In this document: positions 24,017 through 31,434 of the stretch, piece by piece
Position numbering within the stretch: the first letter of the stretch is position 1
Layout of the letters: the number at the start of each line of letters is the position of its first letter
Assembly (NCBI GenBank): GCA_001704765.1
Contig: MBFK01000099.1
Location: 27,581 to 66,729, forward strand
Length of the DNA: 39,149 bases
Source: Sinorhizobium shofinae
Lineage (GTDB): Bacteria; Pseudomonadota; Alphaproteobacteria; Rhizobiales; Rhizobiaceae
Reading direction: 5' to 3'
Notes under the pieces: generated by a model
What the model saw: the letters and a program-made list of their open reading frames with translations, nothing else
Databases searched by the model: none
What the model was told of the DNA's origin: nothing
Translations under genes and position numbers: made by a program

Positions 24017-24763
24017 ATGAAGGAAGTGGAAGCGTTCAGGACCGGTCTCTTTTCCGGCAAGACAGTGGTCGTGTCAGGGGGGACCAGCGGCATCGGCCTT
24101 TCGCTTGCCAAGGGCTTTGCCGAGGCGGGCGCGAGCGTCATAGCGACGGGCAGCTCCGAGAAGCGGCTCGCCGCGGCAAGAGGAGAGGGCCCCGACCTGC
24201 TTATATTCCGTCGCCTCGATGTGCGCGACACGGCTGCGGTTTCTGCGTTCTTCTCCGATTTCGATCGCCTCGACGTGCTGGTCAATTGCCAAGGTGTGGC
24301 TCGGCCGGATGCGGAATGGGAGGAGGAGACCTTCATGGATGTAATGGATATCAACCTGTCGAGCGCCATGCGGCTTTCGAGGGCGGCCTTCCCGCTTCTC
24401 AAAGCAGCGCGCGGCAGCATCGTCAATATCGCATCCATGCTGAGCTATCTCGCCGACGAGACGGTACCTGCCTATACGGCCAGCAAAACCGGGATCGTTG
24501 GATTGACCAGGGCGCTTGCCCACAAATACGGCCGCGACGCAGTTCGTGTGAATGCCATTGCGCCCGGCTATCATCGAACGGATATGACGAAGCCGCTGTG
24601 GTCGGTTCCCGAGAGCGAAAGGAAGATCAGTGACCGCTCGGCGTTGAAGCGCTGGGGAACGACGGAAGACCTCGTCGGTCCGGTCCTGTTCCTTTCGTCT
24701 CCTGCGGCGGAATTCGTTACCGGCGTCACGCTTCCGGTGGATGGCGGCTATCACGTCGGCTAA
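24017..24763 (+). CDS. SDR-family oxidoreductase
   Basis: A 248-residue short-chain dehydrogenase, different from the first one in the operon. The cofactor loop GGTSGIG is at 21-27; Gly-Ser-Ser-Glu after strand 2 hints at NADP use. The usual NNAG reads NCQG at 90-93. Catalytic residues are Ser140, Tyr153 and Lys157 (YTASK). The C-terminus is DGGYHVG. GGGAG precedes ATG 24017, 26 nt after the upstream stop; the frame start at 23987 is a GTG without a site. It ends the plus arm. Substrate unknown, most likely a sugar or sugar acid. Confidence 0.9.
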   Translation: MKEVEAFRTGLFSGKTVVVSGGTSGIGLSLAKGFAEAGASVIATGSSEKRLAAARGEGPDLLIFRRLDVRDTAAVSAFFSDFDRLDVLVNCQGVARPDAEWEEETFMDVMDINLSSAMRLSRAAFPLLKAARGSIVNIASMLSYLADETVPAYTASKTGIVGLTRALAHKYGRDAVRVNAIAPGYHRTDMTKPLWSVPESERKISDRSALKRWGTTEDLVGPVLFLSSPAAEFVTGVTLPVDGGYHVG

Positions 24764-24819
24764 CTGCCGTAGATGTCGGCTTGCCCATGGCCGTCTCAGG
24801 TCTTGGCGTGCAACGTGGT

Positions 24820-26010
24820 TCAGGCAAGATCGCCGTCGGCGACATCGAGCGGTGAGGGCGATCGTCCCGTATCGATCAGTCTCTTGGCGATCATGTAGGC
24901 GCGTGCATCATTGATCGCGTCGACGGCGAGCAGTTTCTCGCCGGCAAAATACCAATAGGAGCACGAGCCCGGCTTGGCGCCTTTTCTCTCGACGATCCGA
25001 TCGTAGCCGGCGTTGAGGCCGGCGATCTGGAGCTTGACGTCGAACTGATCCGACCAGAACCACGGCCTCGGGTGATAGTCGCGCTTCGCACCCAGGATGT
25101 TGGCGGCAACGGCCTCCGCCTGGTCGCTCGCATGCGGCACGCTCTCAATGCGCAGGCGGCGGCCATCCCACAGGAAGGAGGCACAATCGCCGGCCGCCCA
25201 GATCCCGGCCACGGAGGTCCTTCCCTGAGCATCTACACAGACGCCGTTCTCCACCGCCAGTCCCGCCGCTTCGGCGAGCGCCACGCTCGGGCGGACGCCG
25301 ATGCCGACGATTACGAGGTCGACATCGACGCAGGAACCCTCCGAAAGCCGCGCCCGTCGGACGCGGTCCTCGCCCTCCAGAGTAACAAGCCCGACGCCTT
25401 CGACAAGCCTGACGCCGCGGTCGGCGTGGAGCGACCGGAAATAGGCGGAGGTCTCGGCGGCGGCGACGCGGCCGAGGATACGGTCCTGAAGTTCGACGAG
25501 GGTCACATCGACACCTGCCTGATTGAGGGCCGCGGCGACCTCCAGCCCGATATAGCCGCCGCCGACGATCAAGGCGCGTTTTCCGGGGGCGATATGCGGC
25601 GTGATCTCTTCGACGTCACCGATCGTGCGCAGCGCGAAGATATTGGCGAGCGCTCCGCCGATATCTGCCGGCAGACGGATGGGCGCCGCGCCCGTCGCAA
25701 GCACGAGGTCGTCATAGGCGAGGCTCTCCGAACCGAGCTCGATGCGCTTCTCGGCCGGTATTATGCGCGTGACCTTCGTTGCGAGCCGTAGATCGATGCC
25801 GCGCTCGGCATAGAAGGACGGGCCGCGAAGCGCGAGCCTGTCGGCAGCGAGCTTGCCGAGCAGATAGGCTTTGGAAAGGGGCGGCCGTTGATAGGGCGGA
25901 TGGGGTTCGTCGCCGATCAGCGTCACGCGGCCGTCAAAGCCGAGTTCCTTAAGCTTTGCTGCCAGTGCACTGCCAGCCTGGCCGGCCCCGATGATCGCCA
26001 CGTGACGCAT
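24820..26010 (-). CDS. NAD(P)H-dependent ferredoxin reductase for the P450 (rhodocoxin/putidaredoxin reductase type)
   Basis: A 396-residue FAD flavoprotein of the oxygenase-coupled reductase family. The FAD loop AIIGAGQAGSALA is at 5-17, QRPPLSKAYL is the family-typical segment, the NAD loop is LIVGGGYIGLEVAAAL, and the second FAD motif is GIWAAGDCA. The C-terminal reductase domain follows (RPWFWSDQFDVKLQIAG). It passes electrons from NAD(P)H to the ferredoxin encoded upstream. ATG 26010 is chosen, as the longer frame adds a leader not seen in the family. Last gene of the P450 operon; convergent with the SDR, with 56 bp in between. Confidence 0.93.
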   Translation of the reverse strand: MRHVAIIGAGQAGSALAAKLKELGFDGRVTLIGDEPHPPYQRPPLSKAYLLGKLAADRLALRGPSFYAERGIDLRLATKVTRIIPAEKRIELGSESLAYDDLVLATGAAPIRLPADIGGALANIFALRTIGDVEEITPHIAPGKRALIVGGGYIGLEVAAALNQAGVDVTLVELQDRILGRVAAAETSAYFRSLHADRGVRLVEGVGLVTLEGEDRVRRARLSEGSCVDVDLVIVGIGVRPSVALAEAAGLAVENGVCVDAQGRTSVAGIWAAGDCASFLWDGRRLRIESVPHASDQAEAVAANILGAKRDYHPRPWFWSDQFDVKLQIAGLNAGYDRIVERKGAKPGSCSYWYFAGEKLLAVDAINDARAYMIAKRLIDTGRSPSPLDVADGDLA

Positions 26011-26042
26011 GTCGGCCCTCCCTCGCTCCTGTCCCGCAGGTT

Positions 26043-26363
26043 CTATTGCATGGCCGGAATGCACACGGTCATGCCGTCGAGCGTGTCGGTGACGCGGACC
26101 TGGCAGCTCAGACGACTTTCCGGCCGCCGCGGCGACGCGGTGAAGTCGAGCATGTCGCTCTCGTGCTCGCCGATCGGGCCGATAGCCTCGCTATAGGCCG
26201 GGTCGAAATAGCAATGACAGGTGGCGCAGGCTGCCGAACCGTTGCACTCGGCGACGACGCCCGGAATGCTTTTTTCCAGCGCGATCTCCATGACCGATCT
26301 GCCGATCTCGGCAGTCACGGCGTGTTCCTTGCCCCCGGCGGTGATGAAAGTGATGGTCGGCAT
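26043..26363 (-). CDS. 2Fe-2S ferredoxin (adrenodoxin/putidaredoxin type)
   Basis: A 106-residue ferredoxin. The cluster ligands are Cys40, Cys46, Cys49 and Cys87, in CNGSAACATC and LSCQV, the C-x5-C-x2-C...C pattern of the vertebrate/putidaredoxin class. GEHESDMLDF in the middle is the acidic helix that docks with P450 and reductase. AGGAGG lies upstream of ATG 26363. It sits between P450 and reductase genes and would carry electrons between them. The C-terminus ends PAMQ; in putidaredoxin the final Trp is important, and here it is absent. Confidence 0.95.
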   Translation of the reverse strand: MPTITFITAGGKEHAVTAEIGRSVMEIALEKSIPGVVAECNGSAACATCHCYFDPAYSEAIGPIGEHESDMLDFTASPRRPESRLSCQVRVTDTLDGMTVCIPAMQ

Positions 26364-26410
26364 CGACGTTCCTCCTGGTCAGGTGGATAGAATGGAAGTG
26401 CTGGCTGGGT

Positions 26411-27592
26411 TCACACGTCCCAGGCGACTGGCAGGGAGACGGGGCCGCGGAATACCCATCCGTGGATCCGCGCCGGCTCGTCGGGTCTAAGCCGCAGATT
26501 CTTCAGGCGCGAGAAAAGCATCGGCACGACGATCCTGCCGACCATCTGGCGTGCGACCCAGGCGCCCGCGCAAAAATGCGGCCCCGCGCCGAAGGCCAGG
26601 TGCGGCTGCTTGGGTCGCAAGAGGTCGAAGCTGTCCGGGTTCTCGAAACGACGATCGTCGCGATTGGCCGCGCCGACGCAAAGCCCGATCTGGTCGCCGG
26701 CGCGCAATTGCACGCCGGAGAGTTCTGCATCGCGCGTCACGCGACGCGGATACATGCCGATCGGCGAGATCCAGCGCACCGCCTCCTCGAAGGCCAGCGG
26801 CCACAGATCCCGACTGGCCATGACCTCGGCCAACTGCGACGGATTGGAAAGAAGCCCGAGCGTCAGGGAAAGAATGGAGTCGCGAGGCTCGTTGAGACCA
26901 CCCCCGATGATCACCTTGATATTCGCCCGGATCTGCTCGGGGTTCATCGGGTTCTCGGCATTGACCATCGAGGACAGCACCGCCGGATTGGGGTTCTGGC
27001 GATGCCAGGCGAGAACCGCATCGATTGCCGCATCGACGCCCGCGGCTGCGTCCGTCGCCCGGGTGGATATTTCCGGGTCGCCGGAATAGTTGCCGGCGCC
27101 ATCCATCAACGCCTGCGACCAACGCGCCAGCGTCTGCCAGGAAACATCCTTCAGGCCGAGGAGCTCGATGAGGGCGAGCGATGCCATCGGCGCAGCCAGC
27201 GCATCGAACAGATCCGCCTCGCCCTGACTTTCGATATCCGAGATGAGCCGGTCGCTGATCGCCTCGAATTGCGCCGCCCAGTGGCTCTTGATCGTGCCCG
27301 GCCGGAAGCTGACCTCGATGGCCCGACGTTCCATGGCATGCGCTTCTCCGTCCTTGCGCATCATGGTGTGACCCATGACCTTGTTGACGAGAGAGCCGGG
27401 ATTGCTCGACGCGAAGGTCTCAGAGTCGCGCTCGATCGTCATGATGTCGTCGAAGCGCGTTACCAGAGTGAGCCGGGCGGCATCCAGATAGACGGCCGAA
27501 GCCAGGTCGCGCAGGCGCTTGTAGATGGGATAGGGGTCGGCCAGCAGATCCGAAAAAGCAATGTCCGATACGACGGGAACGGCGTGCGCCAT
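26411..27592 (-). CDS. Cytochrome P450 with NEP-type I-helix
   Basis: A soluble bacterial P450 of 393 residues. The heme-binding loop is AFGAGPHFCAGAWVAR with Cys341. The K-helix ExxR is Glu270-Arg273 (EEAVRW). HTMMRKDGEAHAMERR is the C-helix region. The oxygen-activating I-helix reads GGGLNEPRDS at 230-239, so Asn-Glu-Pro replaces the usual acidic residue plus Thr. A GGGAGGGA ribosome binding site decides ATG 27592 over 27610. With the ferredoxin and reductase it forms a complete class I system. Substrate unknown. The LysR gene is divergent, with a dyad between them. Confidence 0.95.
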   Translation of the reverse strand: MAHAVPVVSDIAFSDLLADPYPIYKRLRDLASAVYLDAARLTLVTRFDDIMTIERDSETFASSNPGSLVNKVMGHTMMRKDGEAHAMERRAIEVSFRPGTIKSHWAAQFEAISDRLISDIESQGEADLFDALAAPMASLALIELLGLKDVSWQTLARWSQALMDGAGNYSGDPEISTRATDAAAGVDAAIDAVLAWHRQNPNPAVLSSMVNAENPMNPEQIRANIKVIIGGGLNEPRDSILSLTLGLLSNPSQLAEVMASRDLWPLAFEEAVRWISPIGMYPRRVTRDAELSGVQLRAGDQIGLCVGAANRDDRRFENPDSFDLLRPKQPHLAFGAGPHFCAGAWVARQMVGRIVVPMLFSRLKNLRLRPDEPARIHGWVFRGPVSLPVAWDV

Positions 27593-27683
27593 CTTGTCCC
27601 TCCCTGACAATGCGTTGCACTCGATAGGAAGACGTTACCTTGCACCGAGATCATCCTTCAATTCGATGACTTCCATTGCGGAT

Positions 27684-27698
27684 ATGCAGTAATTGCAT
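27684..27698. promoter_or_regulatory. LysR-type operator candidate (T-N11-A dyad) between P450 and LysR genes
   Basis: ATGCA-GTAAT-TGCAT is a perfect 5+5 inverted repeat whose T27685 and A27697 form the T-N11-A core bound by LysR-type regulators. It lies 50 bp before the LysR start and about 90 bp before the P450 start in their shared divergent region, as expected for control of both genes. Confidence 0.6.
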
Positions 27699-27748
27699 AA
27701 CCTGCGTCCAGGACGTATCCTGCGCCAGACGATGTCGTGGAGGAGCGA

Positions 27749-28678
27749 ATGGGGCAGAAGCAGCAACTGGACGGGATCGATCTCGGTAGCCTCAAGGTTC
27801 TCGTGCTCGTGTGCGATCTCGGCTCGTTCTCCGCGGCTGCGAACCGCCTGAACGTCAATCAGTCGACAGTCAGCTATACGGTGGAGCGGTTGAGGACGGT
27901 GTTCCGCGATCCTTTGTTCCTCAGGCAGGGCAACCGAATGCTGCCGACGGAAAAGTGCTCGGAACTGACCGAAACGGCACGCCGCATGCTCGACCAGCTT
28001 GCCGCCTTCACGGCAGAGCAGGCCTTCGATCCGATCTCCGCCACGGGATCGGTGACGGTGTCCTGCAATTTCCACGAGCGGCAGATCGTCATGCCGGAAT
28101 TCTGCGCGCGTCTCAGACAGGCGGCGCCGAACGTTCGCCTCGTGGTGCTCGAGTCTGCCGTTCACGGCAAGCGACAGTTGAAGCAGAATGAATGCGACAT
28201 CGTGCTCGGTCCGATCGAGATATTCGGGGAGGCCTATTTCCGCACGCATCTCTTCACCGACCGCTATGTCTGCGTGGTGGATCCCGGCAACCCGCTGGCG
28301 CAGGCGCCGATCAGTCTCGCGGACTATCGATCCGCGCCGCACATCCAGGTGAACCACAACGGCGAATGGCAGGGGCTCTACATCGCGGCGCTGGAAGCCA
28401 AGGGCGTTCCCTTCGAGCCGGCCGTCGTTCTTCCAAGCCATGACAATCTCGAACGCATCATTGCCGGAAGCGACCTGGTCGCGACCATTCCCGGCCGGCT
28501 TGCTGAAGCGTTGAGTGACATATTGAGTGTGGTGGAATTTCCGCTCGACGTGCCGATCCATATCGACATGTACTGGACGGCGCGCACTGCACAGTCCGGC
28601 CTGCATCGCTGGGCGAGACAATTGCTCGCCGAGATCGCCCGGTCGGGGCCGGAACGAGATCCGCCTAGTGCGGGATGA
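27749..28678 (+). CDS. LysR-family transcriptional regulator of the P450 operon
   Basis: A 309-residue LysR-type protein. The helix-turn-helix covers about 10-68 (GSLKVLVLVCDLGSFSAAAN, LNVNQSTVSYTVERLR, PLFLRQGNRMLPT), followed by the effector domain. ATG 27749 has GGAGGAG directly upstream and is preferred over the GTG at 27737. It is divergent from the P450 operon with a 156-bp shared promoter region. The inducer is probably the P450 substrate or product. It resembles the SyrM/NodD-like branch of LysR proteins in general length and helix pattern, but I cannot place it further. Confidence 0.9.
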   Translation: MGQKQQLDGIDLGSLKVLVLVCDLGSFSAAANRLNVNQSTVSYTVERLRTVFRDPLFLRQGNRMLPTEKCSELTETARRMLDQLAAFTAEQAFDPISATGSVTVSCNFHERQIVMPEFCARLRQAAPNVRLVVLESAVHGKRQLKQNECDIVLGPIEIFGEAYFRTHLFTDRYVCVVDPGNPLAQAPISLADYRSAPHIQVNHNGEWQGLYIAALEAKGVPFEPAVVLPSHDNLERIIAGSDLVATIPGRLAEALSDILSVVEFPLDVPIHIDMYWTARTAQSGLHRWARQLLAEIARSGPERDPPSAG

Positions 28679-28740
28679 GCAAGGTGTGCGCGGTTTTCGG
28701 TCGGCTCGCCGGGCGCGTTTCGCTGCGTCGAGAGGCGAGA

Positions 28741-29463
28741 CTACTCGGCGGCGACGTCCGCGCCGCTTTTCGTAAGTCCGCCGCTGAACAGGTGGCCGGC
28801 ATGTTCCACCACATTCTCGGTGGTTTCGCGGATATGGCGCTCGATCAGATCGCTGGCCCGTTTCGGGTCGCGTGCCAGAACCGCCTCCATGATCGTGCGA
28901 TGCTCGACATCCTTCTCGCGCCATTTCGGCCGGAACTGCGAGGACATGCGCCGGTAGCGATGCGCACGCTCGAAGAGTTTCTGGCGGATCTCCAGCAGGT
29001 TGGGCGATCCGCAAGCGGAAACGAGCGCATAGTGAAATTCGCCGTGAACCTTGGACCAGTCTTCTGACAGGTAATATTCGTGACCGAGCCGGTTCTGCAG
29101 CCTATCCATGCGATGATAGGTGCCGATGATCTCGGCCTCCCAGCGGTCGTCTCCCTTTTCTATGGCGAGGCGAAGCGCCTCGCGCTCGACCAGAACCCGC
29201 ACATCGGTCAGGTCGAGCAGATCGGCAAGCGAGAGGGGGGCGACGATGAAACCGCGTTGGCCTTCCGCGACAACCAGACCTTCTGCGACCAGGCGCGAGA
29301 GCGCCTCCCGCAAGGTCGAAAAACTCACCGCATACATGTCCTTCAATGCCTCGAAGCGCAGCTTCGCTCCAGGTTTCAGGACGCAGGAGATGATGTCGAG
29401 GCGCATGCGCTGCAGCACGTCGCCGGCGCGGGTTTCTCCCGATAGTTTCCGGCCGTCGGTCAT
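28741..29463 (-). CDS. GntR-family regulator with FCD domain
   Basis: A 240-residue FadR-subfamily regulator. Winged helix at about 13-80 (VLQRMRLDIISCVLKPGAKL, VSFSTLREALSRLVAEGLV, GQRGFIVAPLS) and an all-helical FCD effector domain at about 90-225 (LVEREALRLAIEKG, FHYALVSACGSPNL, EHRTIMEAVLARDP). FCD regulators often bind carboxylates, and this gene is divergent from a tricarboxylate transporter. Three copies of a GCGATAATTTCGAAA-like sequence lie upstream, likely its own operators. ATG 29463 has GAGAG upstream. Confidence 0.92.
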   Translation of the reverse strand: MTDGRKLSGETRAGDVLQRMRLDIISCVLKPGAKLRFEALKDMYAVSFSTLREALSRLVAEGLVVAEGQRGFIVAPLSLADLLDLTDVRVLVEREALRLAIEKGDDRWEAEIIGTYHRMDRLQNRLGHEYYLSEDWSKVHGEFHYALVSACGSPNLLEIRQKLFERAHRYRRMSSQFRPKWREKDVEHRTIMEAVLARDPKRASDLIERHIRETTENVVEHAGHLFSGGLTKSGADVAAE

Positions 29464-29528
29464 TTCTCTCGGGATCCTCTTCGAAAGTCGATATGGATGG
29501 CAGATTCACGTCTACAAGGCATAAAATA

Positions 29529-29685
29529 GCGATAATTTCGAAAAGATCAAACCAGCCGTGCCGGTAGTTCGGGCGTTCGGCCCGCCCACGGGCCAGAAAG
29601 GGCAGGCCCTCAAAGAGAAACAGCTTGTTCGCAGGGCTGGCTCGGCAGACTGCGATAATTTCGAAATAAGCGATGAATTTCAAAA
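29529..29685. promoter_or_regulatory. Three direct repeats (GCGATAATTTCGAAA) upstream of the GntR gene
   Basis: GCGATAATTTCGAAA occurs exactly at 29529-29543 and 29652-29666, and as GCGATGAATTTCAAAA at 29670-29685. Each copy contains a small dyad (GAAATTATC-like halves around ATAATTTCG). The copies lie in the 454-bp region between the GntR gene and tctC, the nearest only 65 bp from the GntR start. Spaced operator copies for a dimeric regulator are the simplest reading. The rest of this 454-bp region holds GC-rich hairpins at 29579-29594 and 29599-29610 and no gene. Confidence 0.6.
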
Positions 29686-29830
29686 CTGGCGATGCGCGCC
29701 GATAGCAACGGTATATATCGCCGGGCTGCAGGCGGCCCTCGACCCGCCGCTCGCCCAGCTCAGGTCTTGGCCAATCTGCGAGAGCGGCGGGTCGCGAATC
29801 GGGCGGGCCGCTTCATCCTCCCACTTCACT

Positions 29831-29856
29831 ATTGCATTTTATAATTATGTAATGCA
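29831..29856. promoter_or_regulatory. Palindromic operator candidate upstream of tctC
   Basis: Half-sites TGCATT (29833-29838) and AATGCA (29851-29856) flank a self-complementary core ATAATTAT (29841-29848), giving a 24-bp near-perfect palindrome 62 bp before the tctC start. The first 18 bases (ATTGCATTTTATAATTAT) recur with one change upstream of the aconitase gene at 34096. A regulator site or promoter element shared by both units is likely. Confidence 0.65.
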
Positions 29857-29917
29857 GATTGCCTGCAACGGCGAAGGAGGCTCGCCGTTCGTTTTCCGTT
29901 TTGGGAGGAGCAATCGC

Positions 29918-30886
29918 ATGCGACAATTTCTGAAAACCGCCGTCTGCCTGGCAGCATTGGCGGGAACCGCCTTTTATCCCGGCGTCTCGACCGCCAACGA
30001 CCTCGAATTGACCATCACGGCGCCGGCCGGGGCTGGCGGCGGATGGGATTCGGCCGCGCGCTCGCTGCAGGAGGCGATGATGGCGACCGGCCAGGCCAAG
30101 AGCGTCCAGGTCGTCAACGTGCCCGGCGCCGGCGGCACCGTGGGCCTCGCCCAGTTCGTCGGGAGCGCCAAGGGCGCGGCCGACCAGCTGCTTGTCGCCG
30201 GCATCACGCTTGTCGGTGCGAGCATCTCGAACAATTCGCCGGTCGACCTCACTCAGGTGACGCCACTCGCGCGTCTGACGGGCGATCCTCTTGTCGTCGT
30301 GGTTCCGAAGGATTCGCCGATCCAGACGATCGACGACCTGCTCGCGACCATCAAGAAGGATGTCGCGACTGCCATCTGGGTGGGTGGATCGGCCGGCGGG
30401 GCGGACCATATCCTGGCGGCGCTGATCACCAAGGCGGCGGGCGCCGATCCGAGCAAGATCAACTATGTCGCTTATTCCGGCGGCGGCGAGGCGCTGGCCG
30501 CCATGCTCGGCGGCCAGGCGACCGCCGGCGTCTCCGGTTATGGCGAATGGGAGGGTCAGATCAAGTCGGGCGACCTGCGGGCACTTGCCATCTCCTATCC
30601 GGAGCCGATCGAAGGCATCGAAGCCAAACCGCTGAAGGCGCAGGGGCTCGACATCGAGCTCGTTAACTGGCGCGGGATCTTCGCTCCACCCGGCGTCGAA
30701 GGAGAGGACCTCGACGCGCTGAAAGCCGCCGTCGACAAAACCGTCAAATCGCAGCAGTGGAAGGACATCGTCAAGGCGCGCGGGTGGACGGATTACTATG
30801 CCCCGTCCGACGAGTTCAACGGTTTCATCGCGTCCGAAACCGAACGCGTCCGCGCGATCCTGACGTCGATCGGCCTTGCACAGTGA
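29918..30886 (+). CDS. tctC: Tripartite tricarboxylate transporter substrate-binding protein TctC
   Basis: A 322-residue periplasmic protein of the TctC/Bug family. A signal peptide (about 1-26, ending STA) precedes the mature start NDLELTITAPAGAGGGWDSA, the hallmark of this family. VNVPGAGGTVGLAQF, PKDSPIQTIDDLL and SGGGEALAAMLGGQATAG are standard landmarks. It binds carboxylates and delivers them to TctAB. ATG 29918 has GGGAGGAG just before it, so the frame's extra 120 residues upstream are not coding. A hairpin follows the stop. Ligand probably a tri- or dicarboxylate; the downstream aconitase-like gene favours a tricarboxylate. Confidence 0.95.
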   Translation: MRQFLKTAVCLAALAGTAFYPGVSTANDLELTITAPAGAGGGWDSAARSLQEAMMATGQAKSVQVVNVPGAGGTVGLAQFVGSAKGAADQLLVAGITLVGASISNNSPVDLTQVTPLARLTGDPLVVVVPKDSPIQTIDDLLATIKKDVATAIWVGGSAGGADHILAALITKAAGADPSKINYVAYSGGGEALAAMLGGQATAGVSGYGEWEGQIKSGDLRALAISYPEPIEGIEAKPLKAQGLDIELVNWRGIFAPPGVEGEDLDALKAAVDKTVKSQQWKDIVKARGWTDYYAPSDEFNGFIASETERVRAILTSIGLAQ

Positions 30887-30899
30887 TGACTGCAGAGGA

Positions 30900-30919
30900 G
30901 GGGAGGCAATAGCCTCCCC
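30900..30919 (+). terminator. Hairpin after tctC
   Basis: GGGGAGGC-AATA-GCCTCCCC forms a perfect 8-bp stem with a 4-base loop 13 nt after the tctC stop and 32 nt before tctB. There is no T run. It is the third binding-protein gene in this window followed by such a stem, and probably limits or protects the message so that TctC is made in excess. Confidence 0.7.
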
Positions 30920-30951
30920 TGACTGCCCCGACTGCCCCCTATGAGGATTTC

Positions 30952-31425
30952 ATGACCGAGAGAAGCTTGAAACTGGCAAACCGCCCGGCGGTGGTCGTTG
31001 CCATGGTGCTGTTCGCAGTGGCGGCGGTTACCTACTGGGATGCGAGCCAGATGACCGCCCGCGCCACCTATGGCATGGGCGCGAATGCCGCCTCCTATTT
31101 CATCTGTCTCTTCCTGGCCGTGCTGGGTGTTGGGCATTTGCTCACCGCTTTCCAGACGCCGGCCATTGAAGCTGAAGACGCTGACTGGAAAGCGATCGGC
31201 GGGATTGCGATCGCCTTGTCGGGGCTCGTCGGCTCGATCTGGCTGGGCGCCGGCTTCACCCTCGGCTCGACCTTATTATTCGCGTTTACCGCACGTGCCT
31301 TCGGCCGCAAATCGCTGGTCGTCGACCTTGCTATCGGCGCTTTCATGGGACTGGTCATATTTCTTCTGTTCAACAAGCTCCTGAGCCTCGCCTTGCCGCA
31401 AGGTCCGTTCGAGCGGCTGTTCTAG
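30952..31425 (+). CDS. tctB: Tripartite tricarboxylate transporter small membrane subunit TctB
   Basis: A 157-residue membrane protein with four predicted helices (about 12-28, 46-65, 82-104, 118-145), the size and layout of TctB. The segment DASQMTARATYGMGANAASYF after the first helix is typical of the family. It pairs with TctA in the inner membrane. GAGGA precedes ATG 30952. Nine bases separate it from tctA. Confidence 0.9.
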   Translation: MTERSLKLANRPAVVVAMVLFAVAAVTYWDASQMTARATYGMGANAASYFICLFLAVLGVGHLLTAFQTPAIEAEDADWKAIGGIAIALSGLVGSIWLGAGFTLGSTLLFAFTARAFGRKSLVVDLAIGAFMGLVIFLLFNKLLSLALPQGPFERLF

Positions 31426-31434
31426 GTTCGGGTA

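Noticed and set aside
29102..29683. 193-codon minus-strand frame reaching past the GntR start
   Set aside because: It is out of frame with the GntR gene and has no motif; the GntR frame explains the region.
29558..29917. 120-codon N-terminal extension of tctC
   Set aside because: The signal peptide and a strong ribosome binding site are at 29918, and the extension covers the operator region.
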